Shown in pieces: positions 49,060-59,160 of a stretch of DNA of 64,000 nucleotides. This stretch comes from Channallabes apus (lineage: Eukaryota > Chordata > Actinopteri > Siluriformes > Clariidae). The translations under genes and the position numbers were made by a program. Below the pieces are notes generated by a model. It had not been told where the DNA came from and made no database searches. It saw only the letters and a program-made list of their open reading frames with translations. Location: positions 12,165,001-12,229,000 of the forward strand of contig CM060112.1 in the NCBI GenBank assembly GCA_030522415.1. The letters run 5' to 3'. The number at the start of each line of letters is the position of its first letter. The first letter of the stretch is position 1.

Positions 49060-49260
49060 CATCAGCCTCAGAAATCTCCAATTAACAAACAGCACCTCAG
49101 GTTAGAGCCGTTATGAGGGATTTACAGATCATGAGTAGAAGATACATCTCAATATCAGCTGTTCGAAGGACGCATTCAGCATTGTTTTACAGTGTAGAAA
49201 GAAATACAAATGAGGAACGACCATGGAGTTAGAAAGTGATCCCAAACTTTTGTAGTGTAT
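49060..49260 (+). pseudogene. Tc1-like element remnant
   Basis: Shows CCTCAGAAATCTCCAATTAA, ACAAACAGCACCTCAGGTTA and AGATACATCTCAATATCAGC as in the HTH remnants at 32300 and 37560, followed near 49235 by GATCCCAAACTTTTGTAGTG, the probable right terminus. It lies between mast2 and tmem69. Confidence 0.7.
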
Positions 49261-49497
49261 ATGTGCAATTCTGCACTAGATAATTTAAATGTATGCATGC
49301 TCTTTTATACTGTACATTGTATAATAAACATTTATTATATAATGGTAACACATATCATCATATAGTCAATAATTACAGAATAAAACACTTTACAGTGTTC
49401 CACAGTTGCAGGAAAAGAATCTTTGATAAGATAGTAGGATTAACATGGAGTTACAGTGTTTACCTTGAAATTAATTCTTTTCTTATGACAGCACACC

Positions 49498-49625
49498 CTG
49501 CTGGCACAATGATATAGTGGTTAGCAATGTGGCCTTGCACCTCCAGGGTCGTGGGTTCGATTCCCACCACAGGCCTGTGTTTATGGTTGTTTTCCTCTCA
49601 CAGTTCAAATGCATGCAGATTTGGC
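49498..49625 (+). repeat. tRNA-derived SINE, plus copy
   Basis: The head carries ATATAGTGGTTAGC (A-box side) and a perfect B box GGTTCGATTCC at 49554-49564. The body continues with TTTTCCTCTCACAGTTCAAA and ATGCAGATTTGGCG. The minus-strand copy of the same family follows at 49830-50035, so the two form an inverted pair about 200 bp apart. Confidence 0.82.
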
Positions 49626-49829
49626 GTTTCCAAATTAATGACAGCACACTCTGACTGTTCTTTGTTCTTCAAATACCATGTTATTTTGTTAATGATCGCT
49701 TTTTTCTTTTTTATTATTAATGAACTAACTTTTACCTGTTTACAGTTATAGACAATGATGCAAACTGTCCATGAAAGAAATTAATTGTTGCAGCTATTAA
49801 TAATCATCCTTCACCAGGATCTTCTTTTC

Positions 49830-50035
49830 TTTCTCACTCATTTCCCATATAACACTTCTCCAGTTTAGGGTCGCAGCGGGCCTGGAGCCTATCGCAGGGG
49901 ATTGTGGGATGAAACCAGAATACACAGTGGTAACCCACAACACATGCAAACTCCATACACACAGACCAGTGATGAGTATCAAACCTTCGACGCTGGAGGT
50001 GTAAAGCCACAGTGATAACCAGTACGCCACCTTCT
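49830..50035 (-). repeat. tRNA-derived SINE, minus copy
   Basis: On the minus strand: GGTGGCGTACTGGTTATCAC (head), ACCTCCAGCGTCGAAGGTTT (degenerate B box), and a 3' part with CCTGCGATAGGCTCCAGGCC and CGCTGCGACCCTAAACTGG. Longer than the plus-strand copy at 49498. Confidence 0.78.
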
Positions 50036-50553
50036 ATCTTTAATAAAATAATTAACAATATTGAAAGTTTACTAGGAAACTCTACGCCATAGTGTAATAA
50101 GGCACATGTAGAAATAAAAACTTCACAAAGCTATTAAGTGGAGCTTATGTTAATGTCTGGCTTTAAATATTTTGCGTTACAGGAATGTATGCTCTGAAGA
50201 CTGAGAGATGTCATGACACATGGGGAGTTTTAGAAAGCACCCGATACACAGGACATCAAGGTGATAAGGAACTTGTGAAATCATTAACCAGCATTATTGT
50301 GTTATTCAAGGTAAGGTCTGTATGTGGACTTAACATTACCACAAATAGTAGTAATAGTTGTTTAGAAATACAAGGGTGAATTAGTATATCTGTATTTGGT
50401 TAAGTTTTCTTGATTGTTTTATTGTTTCGCATACTGAGGAAGAAAGTAAAATACAAAATGTTGACAATAAGATGGGAAATCAGTGGAGGTCATTTTTCAC
50501 CTGTTAAATTAAAGTTAAGTTCCACAATATATTTTGATTATAAATAAAGACCC

Positions 50554-50893
50554 AGGCCCGTATTCACAAAGCTTCTTAAGCATAAAAAGTTGCTCCTAAT
50601 GACGAAATTCTATGAAAATTCTTAGAATTATGACATTTTCTTAGAGTTTCCCCTTTAAATTTAGGACTAAATCTTGGTAAAACTAAAAATGATTCATGAG
50701 ACATCTTCGCCCTAAAACAGCTCCTAAGGTAAAAAAAAAAAAAGGGGGGGAGGGGGAGTAGAGACGAGGATTTTTAAGAGACTTAATAGTTTGTATAGCA
50801 GAGGACAAAATGGTGGAAAGAAGAAATATTCTCCAAACACTGAAAACTGAGCTTCAGGGTTTTTGTACTAAGAAGTTTTGTGAATACAGGCCC
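50554..50893. mobile_element. miniature element with AGGCCCGTATTCACAAA ends
   Basis: The left end AGGCCCGTATTCACAAAGC is inverted at the right as TTTGTGAATACAGGCCC. The interior has paired GCTCCTAA and CTTAGAATT-type motifs and no coding frame. The target duplication is unclear because the flanking C/A bases are ambiguous, so the superfamily is not assigned. Confidence 0.75.
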
Positions 50894-51124
50894 AGATTTT
50901 AAGAATAACCCTTAATTTTAGTCATACTTGTGAATTATAAATGAGAAACTAGTCTTTAAATCACTGAACATTTTAATACATATTTATTAAAGGTGAAATA
51001 AGGCAGCAAAGTGATCATGAACATTTATTTGTCTTTTGCTGTAAATACTGCAACATAGAAATGATCAGCACTTCAGTCTCTTTTGGATATAAACAAACGT
51101 TTCCAATAAGAAACGTATCAGTAA

Positions 51125-51582
51125 TTAAACAAAGACAGTCTTGTTAGCATATGTCCAAAATCTGTTCTTCTCCATAATTATTTTACGTTGGGTGTTCAAG
51201 TGAAACCGGGACTTCCAATTGTATAGAACACAGTTAGGAGAGTAAAAACGTGCTTTATGGTCTATATAATCTCCTGCTACAGTAATACACTTATCCCAGT
51301 GTTTCACTAGTGCTTGGATACCATCAGGGTAGAAAGTTTTCTCAGTACGCTGGAGATATGATAGGACTGCCTGCTTCACGCCTAAAACCCTGGCCTCTCA
51401 GGAACTCCTTTAATGGACCAAACATGTGTAAATTGCACCATTCATGGTCTTTATAACATTTGAACCGATCAAATGAAATATCACTTTATGCTTGAAGCCT
51501 TCTGTAAATGTCAAACAATCGGTTTTACGCCTTCATTCACGAGAAATTTCATCACAAGTCCCGGTTTGACTTGAACACCCCT
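51125..51582 (-). mobile_element. internally deleted mariner element
   Basis: The inverted ends GGTGTTCAAGTGAAACCGGG (from about 51190) and CCCGGTTTGACTTGAACACC (to about 51580) bound roughly 390 bp. On the minus strand the last part of a mariner transposase is kept: KTFYPDGIQALVKHWDKCIT then VAGDYIDHKARFYSPNCVLY, running into the terminal repeat as NWKSRFHLNTQ. The catalytic domain is deleted. A second fragment of the family is at 36008-36240. Confidence 0.85.
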
Positions 51583-51715
51583 CGCAAATTCATTTTTTTT
51601 TTAATAAAAATGAATAAACCAACAACTACTAACAAAGACTTCCTTATTCCTCCTAAAAGGGAAACTGACTTATGACATGTAAATGTTGAGATTTACATAT
51701 AAATAATTTTTTGAA

Positions 51716-52423
51716 TCATTCCTGGGTCAGATATCTCTTCTCTGGATAGAATCCTTTAAGAACTATCGTGGCCACTAAAGAGATGAAAGCTACAGTAGTG
51801 AGGATCGTCCTCAGTGCCTTAAACCAGCCTGGATATGTGGGTAACAGGGCCAGGTCGTAGTGCAGTGATATTCCCAGCCCCATGATCACCAGCATGCCAG
51901 ACTGGACAATATTGTGGCTAAACAGTAAAGCTACCCAGGCTATTATAGCGGGAACGACGCCGTTGGCTAGGTTCAGCCAGTCGGGCTTTGCCGGGCTGCC
52001 CTCGGGTAAGGCGAAGCCCCATCGAGCGCCACCAAGAAAGGAAACGATCGAGGCTCCGTACACGACTTGAGCGTAAGCCAATTCAGGAATGTACGTCTCT
52101 GTGACTGCCATGAGTAATGGAGCGGATACAAATGGTATGAGCCCGGAAAACGCCAAGTACAGAGCTGGTTTCGGGGCGTTCTTCAGATCCCTCAGATCAT
52201 AGCGAACCAAGTCAAGCTCTCGTGGAGAAGTTTCCCCCGGCTGCCGTTTCTTCAGTCTCTGGGATGAAGAGTGGATCGATTTAGCTTGGATGGAAGAACC
52301 TGCAGCGTATCTGGGAGGCAGAGGGCAAGCCCGGGCTTTTGGGAAAATCTGAGAACAGCGGATCTGGTGGCCGGAGGGAAGACACCTTTTGGATACAGGC
52401 TGAAATCTGCTCCATGTCCCACA
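51716..52423 (-). CDS. tmem69: TMEM69, main (second) coding exon
   Basis: 235 codons of transmembrane protein 69, a DUF3429-family membrane protein predicted for mitochondria; its molecular function is not known. The conserved core starts at DLKNAPKPALYLAFSGLIPF and includes YGASIVSFLGGARWGFALPE, then GSPAKPDWLNLANG, GISLHYDLALLPTYPGWFKA and FISLVATIVLKG, ending YLTQE-stop. About five hydrophobic helices are visible. The acceptor TTTGTACAG at 52424-52432 sits after a T/G-rich tract and gives phase 0 entry at CGTWSRFQ. The frame continues upstream of it (to 52495) only through intron sequence. With exon 1 the protein is 250 aa, close to the 247 aa of the human protein. Its neighbour mast2 is on the same strand, about 3.9 kb downstream. 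Confidence 0.95.
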   Translation of the reverse strand, partial: CGTWSRFQPVSKRCLPSGHQIRCSQIFPKARACPLPPRYAAGSSIQAKSIHSSSQRLKKRQPGETSPRELDLVRYDLRDLKNAPKPALYLAFSGLIPFVSAPLLMAVTETYIPELAYAQVVYGASIVSFLGGARWGFALPEGSPAKPDWLNLANGVVPAIIAWVALLFSHNIVQSGMLVIMGLGISLHYDLALLPTYPGWFKALRTILTTVAFISLVATIVLKGFYPEKRYLTQE

Positions 52424-55400
52424 CTGTACAAAAGACACACACAAACACATCAACAGGAACTCATTGGTCATTTCTAAAATTCTGCAGATGCACACACTTT
52501 ATTAAGAGTTCTCATCTTCCTAAAGGTTCGACTTGGAACTGATTAGGAAACCCTTCCAATGTAGTGTAGGGTTGGACCTTAAACCACTGAGTTTCATTTA
52601 AGAATGTGAGCTATAATACATTTTCTCAACTTTTTATGCATTAAAGAACATCATGGTCACATCATAAGAGCTGTAACAGTCATAGTAGCATCAGCCTCAT
52701 GTTTATCACATGCTTGAATTGAAATGGACAAAACAAAAAATGCAGCTTTTACTGGACTTATACTGATTTTAGGCGGCTATTGGAGATTCCTTCCAGAGAA
52801 CACCGAATAAATCTCTCTTCAAAGAAATCATAACCATATCGATGAGCTTATGCGGAACAAGTCTCAGTGCACTTTGTTACTGTAGAAATTAAGACGGTGT
52901 TAGAACAACTGAAAACAACTATTGAAATAAAATTGTTTTTAAAAAAAAAAAAAAAAAAAAAGAGACAACTAAAGATATTGCTGAAATGACTGTAATTGGG
53001 TTACAAACTGTCCAATGCATTAATTAACACTTGGATGAACAGTCTGAATGGTCAACTTGAAAGAATTTTGTCGGAAAGAAACAATGAATGATTTACACTG
53101 ACCGTTATATCTTACGGCATTTGGCAGACATGACTTACATTTTTATTGCATTACACATCTAAGCATGGTTAGTGGTAACTTGGCCGTCGTGTCTTTTGAA
53201 TCATTATGATCAAAAAGTTGTATTAAAACCCCCTCAAAAACAGAAATCACAACTATGTCTAATAGTAATCATGTGATAATGCTGGAATCATGTGAAAGTA
53301 AGACTATTTTTCACACACATGAAAAACAGCTGTGTGGCCATGAGAAATTTTTTTTTTTTATTTTACAATTACATGTACATCTATTCTTTGCAGGAAGAAA
53401 AACACACAAGTTCACATCAATGACCTCAAATCTCACCCAATCAAAAGTGCGTATTGTGCATAGTTTTTTTTTTTTTTATAATTCTTTTCCTGCTCTTCCA
53501 TTAGTTTTCATTATTGTGCGTTGCATTTCATTGGCTTAGTACTTTGCACAATGGCAATGTTACATCTATTTTTTTTTTAACTAACGTAAAGTGAAGGATA
53601 AATTTACATGTTCTGTTCAAAGATTCAAAAAAGTGGCTTGTTAGTATTTATGTTCAGGTTAATTACAAAAAGGAAAGCGAAGAACTTTTGAACAAAAAAT
53701 AGGAAGTAATTCATACAAATAATTTTAATAAACTGCAAGAACAGAGGTTCTGTGTAAGAGGGTTATTTTGATTTTCATTTAATTCTTGAAGATCAAACAA
53801 CATATATTAGGGTCTAATTGCTACACAAAGTTTGTCCACTAGATGGCAGTACATCAAGCTCATAAATGTAGCTTCATGAAATTAATCTTTTGAAATATAA
53901 AAAAGTCAAACACTAAGATTTCATTCAATCACTTTTAGCTTTGAATACAGCACACAATGTGGTGTCCAGTTCCTGTGTAAAAGATGATTCCTCGTGCTCT
54001 CAGAACTGCTCTTTTACAATTTTAATCCTAGAATATATCCATACCATCAGAGAAGGAAAACTCCATAGTTGTGATAACCTGGTCATTCAGTACATTCAGG
54101 TCGTCAACTGACTTCATTTTATTGCCACACTAAAGGGTAACCCACGGCTTTGTCCGCGCTGAGATCCTGACGCCTGCTTGCTACCTTTACCTGCGAATGG
54201 GGTGTGCGGTCAACTCACTGCCGCTGCTCACGCTGCAGCCCTTAATTCTGCCTGTCGTATACATTGTAGATGACTGTAGTGTCACAGTCCGATCCATGGT
54301 TTCAGGACCTATGAAAAGTAGGTATCCTACTTACCCTTCTCCATCGCTCTGGTACAGGGTCAATCCAAACTCAGACAATACGAGTTTGGGACCTTTTACC
54401 ATTGTCCCAAAAAAAAAATTTTATTCTTCCTAACAAATTGAAGCCTTTTCTCTGAATAATCTCATTAACAAGTGGCCACACAGCTGTTTAGACCCAATCC
54501 TGTGAGGTGTGTGTACATGAAGGTGTGTGTATTTTTCTGATCACATTTCTTCCACGAAGTTCACACTTCAGCATTTTTCTTCCACGTTTTGATTTGTAGG
54601 GTTCTTGACCCAGATGAAATAATTTAATGTCCTTAAAGCTTTGCATAAAAATGCAAAAAATAATTAAATTCTGAACAAATGAAGAGAGACATCCGACATG
54701 ACTTTTGCATTTGTCCAGTGCTCTTTATCGAGTGACCTCTGATACAGGAACAACTTTATTTAATGGGAAAAATCTTTAGATGTAAAGTATATGATCCTAC
54801 TATGATGTATGATCATTGAACTTGGACTTAAAAAAAAAAAAAGCTACAATTTAATATTGAACATCAAAGTAAGAAAATGTATTTCAGGATTGAAATTACA
54901 TACTAGATTTTTTGAAGATATACAAATAATGTCTGTTATGTTAATATAAATTAACACAAATGACAATTGGGGTGACTAATATTTATTTCATACTATTAAT
55001 TATAATAATTATTGTTTCATGATTTTAGTGTTTAACTTATTTTATAAGATATTGACATTATTGTAAATTTGATTTATTTAATAATTAAATACTTAAATGA
55101 AAAGTATATAGTTCCACCTTAACATGTGATCATAGTGAGAAGACATTTCTTTGAATTTGGCCTTAAAAATAATAATAATAATAATAAATTTAAATATTGA
55201 ACATTAAAGTAAGAAAATGTATTTCATCATTGAAAATACATAGTAAATTTTTTTGAAGATATACAAATAATGTGTCTGTTAAGTTAACACAACAACAGTT
55301 TGGGATTACAGATATTTATTATATATTATTAATTATAATAAGCAATTATTTATTTAATAATTTTAGTGTTTCATTTATTTTAAAAGACATTTTAATTATT

Positions 55401-56048
55401 TCTTTATAAATCATTGATTTATTTCATGAAAAAAAAATATTTAGATGAAAAGAATATGGTCCCTCTTTGGTGTATGATCATAATGACTAGACATTTCTTT
55501 GAACTTGCCCTTTTAAAAAATGCTACATTTAAATATTGAACATCAAAGTAAGAAACTGTATTTTATGACTGAAGATACATACTATATTTTTTTAAGATAT
55601 ACAAATGTGTGTTAAGTTAATCAAAAATAATTAACACTAATGACATAGTTTGGGATGACTGATATTATTAATTGTAATAATCAATGATTATTTCAATGTC
55701 ATTAATATATTTAGATGAAATGCACTGTATATACAGTAGTATAGATCATACATATAGTCCACCTTGATGTATGATCTTGGTGACAGGACATTTCTTGGAC
55801 TTGACCTTTTTAAAACTGCTACATTTAAATCTTGAACATCAAAGTAAGAGACTGTATTTTATGATTGAAGGTACAAGCTATATTTTTTTGAAGATATACA
55901 AGTAATATGTGTGTGTGTTCTGTTATATTTAGATGATTTTGACCTGAGTAAGACTACAGTAAGTGACAGCACTTGAACACCACACAGTTGTGTAGAATGA
56001 CCCTGTAGTGTTAAACCCACTTGTGCTCCACACTGTACAGTGACTCAC
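52424..56048 (-). other. tmem69: tmem69 intron
   Basis: 3.6 kb between the two coding exons, GTGAGT to TACAG. It is AT-rich and includes a four-copy 340-bp tandem repeat (54765-55925) and several A/T homopolymers. Apart from these I recognise nothing in 52550-54760. Confidence 0.75.
54765..55925. repeat. four tandem copies of a ~340-bp unit
   Basis: The block GAACATCAAAGTAAG recurs with small changes at 54859, 55199, 55538 and 55834, giving spacings of 340, 339 and 296 bases. Other shared parts are TTTTTTGAAGATATACAAAT, TGATGTATGATCAT and GACATTTCTTTGAACTTG. Units diverge by substitutions and indels, and the last spacing is shorter by about 44 bases. The array is inside the tmem69 intron and has no coding capacity. 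Confidence 0.93.
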
Positions 56049-56093
56049 CCAGATGCTGGCACTCAACCGCCGTCCTATTAGAGATAACGACAT
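56049..56093 (-). CDS. tmem69: TMEM69, first coding exon (45 nt)
   Basis: ATG at 56093-56091 opens 15 codons, MSLSLIGRRLSASIW, ending at a strong donor TGG|GTGAGT in phase 0. This fits the phase 0 start of the exon at 52423. The peptide is rich in Arg/Ser/Leu and lacks acidic residues, as expected for a mitochondrial targeting sequence. Directly upstream is a plausible acceptor (ATTGCAG|GTAAAATG) with a branch-like TAACTAAT, suggesting a separate non-coding exon 1, as in the human gene. There is no direct homology proof because N-termini of this family vary. Confidence 0.72.
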
Positions 56094-56099
56094 TTTACC

Positions 56100-56330
56100 T
56101 GCAATGCAAAATTGAAAGATTAGTTATTTAACCAAAAATATAATATTATATTTTAGGTCGCTATTCGAGGTCGGAGCTGCTAAGACAGCGCAGAGCTAGT
56201 TAGCTTAGCCATTTAGCTTAGCTTAGCCATTTAGCTTAGCTTAGCGTAGCCATAGAGGCTAGCTTTCCTAAAAAATTTTCTGCAATAAAACTTGTTAATA
56301 ATAAATTACACAAATATATTCACTTACTGT
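56100..56330 (-). promoter_or_regulatory. tmem69: putative tmem69 promoter/leader with TTAGC repeats
   Basis: 56195-56265 carries repeats of TTAGCTTAGCCA(TT) and ends in GAGGCTAGCTTTCC. Such GCTAG/TTAGC-rich stretches are frequent near fish 5' leaders. On the minus strand the piece around 56160-56200 (GCGCTGTCTTAGCAGCTCCG) could be a non-coding first exon, but no donor can be chosen with confidence. Confidence 0.4.
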
Positions 56331-56599
56331 CCTCTCACAGAGTTTCATAAATGCTCCAAAACCTTAATTAATCCAGGTTTAACATTATAATCCAGTTGCA
56401 CATGCGAAGAACAACTGCAAGGAACCCAGCAATATGGAGAATGAGTTTACATAATAAAAGTCCCGGGGGGGAAAAAATCAACATTTCATTAATTAAGTTT
56501 TAGTTGGTATCAGTTTCAACCCTAAACGGTATGCGTTTACTATATACGTTTGGTGTATTTTTATATTAAAGTGCAGTCAATTTAATAAAATTTTATTTA

Positions 56600-57410
56600 T
56601 CCACTGATGAGCCATAACATTATGACCACCTCCCTAATATTGAGTAGCCATAACACAACACCCCATAACAGTGCACTCTGTGTTCTGACACCCTTCTATC
56701 ACAACCAGCATTAATCTTATCATCGATTCGATCTACACTGGTTCTTCCATTGGATCGGACTACACTGGTCCAGGTGTGTGTTCTGACACCTTTCTATTGA
56801 AACCAGCATTAACCTTTTCCTTACTTTGAGCTACAGTAGCTCTTCTATGGGATTGAACTCCACTGGCCAGCCTTCACTCCCCACGTGCATCAGTGAGCCT
56901 TGGACACAAATGACCCTGTCACCACTTCACCGGTTTTCTTTCCTTGAAACTCTTTCAGTGTGTCCTGACCATCGCAGGCCAGGTTGTTCCCACAAGAATT
57001 GCAGTTGTGGAGTTGCTCTGACCCTGTTGTCTGGCCATCACAATCTGGCACATGTCAAAGTCCCTCAAGTCCTTATGCTTGACTACATATCAACCTTCAT
57101 GCCTAGCCCACTTTAAGCTGTTCCTGGTCTACAGTAATCAGGACATACCGAAAGTTATTCAGGGATGGAAATCCGGTGAACTGGCGACAGGTTCATGGGT
57201 GACCAAGGCTCACTGATGCACGTGGGGAGTGAAGGCTGGCCCGTGTAGTCCAATCCAGTAGAAGAGCTACTGTAGCTCAAAGTAAGGAAAAGGTTAATGC
57301 TGGTTTCAATAGAAAGGTGTCAGAACACACAGGTCATTACTGCTTTGGTGGAAAAGGGGGGGACCTACTCAATATTACCAGGGTGGTCATAATATTATGG
57401 CTGATCAGTG
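56600..57410 (-). mobile_element. Tc1-like element rearranged into a fold-back
   Basis: The left end is CCACTGATGAGCCATAACAT (57 bases or more of match to the right) and the right end TTATGGCTGATCAGTG, with TA on both sides (56598-56599 and 57411-57412). The minus strand at 56830-57100 keeps decayed DNA of the N-terminal HTH region of a common fish Tc1-like transposase. The right half is an inverted copy of the left: 56775-56900 pairs with about 57195-57335. On the left a unit of about 95 bp (GTGTTCTGACACC...CTGG) is tandemly doubled. No functional transposase remains. Confidence 0.82.
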
Positions 57411-57412
57411 TA

Positions 57413-57830
57413 TATAATCCCCCTTAACAATGGTCGTATTCGCCAAGCAGCTTTACAGAATCAAAAGAAAATAAGGAAAGTGAGTGTGAAATTTGTGACA
57501 ATATATGTGTTAAACAAAATGATCAGATTGTCCCTGATAAGGAAAAACTCCCTGAGATGGCTATATCAGGAGATCTTCAGATGAACCAGACTTAACAGGG
57601 ACCCTGTCCTCATTTGGGTGATATCGGATAGTGGGAATAGATCTGCAGTCATACTGTGTGTTAAGAGACTGGAAGTTCATTATGACAGGAGAGGTGTTTA
57701 AGTTTATAATTTCATTATTGGAGGCGCAGACAGAAATCTGATTGTGGGAATTTCAGTCCTGGACTATTGAGCCACTGCAGTCACAAGTTATCAGAGAACA
57801 GCTGTCTGTATTAGGTGGGTCCAAGTCACT
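57413..57830 (+). repeat. dispersed repeat, copy related to 59160-60110
   Basis: AACAATGGTCGTATTCGCCA, AGGAAAAACTCCCTGAGATG and CCTGTCCTCATTTGGGTGAT match the order of motifs in the longer copy downstream. It abuts the right TA of the Tc1-like element. Confidence 0.75.
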
Positions 57831-57893
57831 ATACGCATCTCAAGCAGACCACACAGGGCTTAACTGTGACGAGAACCAGAAGCAGGGAACCAG

Positions 57894-57964
57894 GATGAGA
57901 TGAGATGAGATGAGATGAGATGAGAGGAGAGGAGAGGAGAGGAGAGGAGAGGAGAGGAGAGGAG
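57894..57964. repeat. pentanucleotide array GATGA then GAGGA
   Basis: About six GATGA units change without a break into about eight GAGGA units. The switch is a single T to G change in the unit that has been spread through the second half. Confidence 0.95.
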
Positions 57965-58369
57965 GTTCCTGGTTGAGGAGGACAACCAGGAACTCTGGCA
58001 GGAATAACTATGACAGTATAACTAAAAGGGAGAGCCAGAAGGAAACACAGACATACGTTCTCCTTGTGAAGTACAGCAATTACTGATTTCACTCCAAAAA
58101 TAAGATAACATATGTATTAATTTAGTTATTAACCTGTAACCTATTCCTCATCAAATCTTGAATGAATATTAATCATCTTTCTCATTCATTCTTTCTTTAG
58201 TTTTCCCATACTACACAACGTTTCTAGCTGTGTGCTGAGGAAGCATGTTGACCTGGCTGTATCCCAGCCACCTTTATTGTCACAAACTATACTCAGGTAG
58301 ACTAAAATCTTTAACTTTAAGATTCTGGATTTAGAAAATCACCAAGTATAAAAACATCAGGATTCACCA

Positions 58370-58800
58370 GGCCATCTACTCCATCACTCTGAACGCTGTA
58401 CACACTGCTACTGTAACCCATGACTGTGAAACCAAACATCACAGCAACCACATCATTAAGACTGGTCTTCAGCATCAATAATGAGACTGAGAGGAAGTGA
58501 GACAGCTTGAGGTCTGGTGCGAGAACAGTCTCATTCTTTATGTGAGTCAGAATAAAGAGGTGATTGTTCATAACTTGACCTGAGATATCACACACCCCTG
58601 TACACAGTGGAAACAGTGAGCAACTTCCTCTTCCTGGTAGTGGACATCACTAGGTTCCCCAACACCCTGTTGTGTAGTGAAGGTGGGACAACAGCAAAGT
58701 CTTTACTTCCTAATAAGACTGAAGAGGACTTACAGTCCGCAATGACTGCACCCTCTGATGGCTCGAAAGTGTCTACTGAGTAAGTACAGACAGAGAGCTG
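58370..58800 (+). pseudogene. LINE reverse transcriptase relic
   Basis: Plus-strand readings in shifting frames: VTHDCETKHHSNHIIK (matching YTHDC...NTIIKFADD), then EEVRQLEVWCENS and VSQNKEVIV, and VSNFLFLVVDIT. These are in the order expected for motif C and the thumb of Rex/L2-like LINEs. The FADD box itself is lost by a deletion. Strongly decayed; no ends seen. Confidence 0.6.
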
Positions 58801-58984
58801 ATGTGTGGAGCACTGAACTGAACACTGAGAGAATGTGTTCAAGATACAGTACAATGTAAATACACTAATATATAAAATGTTCAAATGTAGGTGTGGAAAT
58901 CAAACAAGCACTGAAATATGAATTATAATTTTATTTAGAGTAGACATTACAGCTTGAACAAGTTTTATCATGCAATATGTTCAT

Positions 58985-59160
58985 TTTAATACGACAAAAA
59001 ATGATGACGATGATGATTACTTACCTATTTCGGTGTGGCGAGATGATGATGACAATAATGTGTACCTAAGTATTTCTGTGTCTTATTCTGATGATGATAT
59101 CATTTGTTTAACTCTTTCTGTGTGCTTTGATGATTATGATGATCAAAATACTGATGAAAC
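58985..59160 (+). repeat. GATGATG/CTAACTCTTTCTGTG satellite, left block part 1
   Basis: Units combine a GATGATGAT run with a TTACCTA...TTTCTGTGTG spacer, at about 45-60 bases each. It is interrupted at 59160 by a dispersed repeat and resumes at about 60285. Translation gives DDDD-rich segments separated by YLxxSV, an artefact of the triplet repeat. Confidence 0.85.

Noticed and set aside
48720..51715. Search for ipp (kelch-repeat) exons
   Set aside because: No kelch GG/Y-W patterns or long frames on either strand; only repeats and transposon relics were found.
51882..52070. Plus-strand frame within tmem69
   Set aside because: Antisense shadow of the tmem69 main exon.
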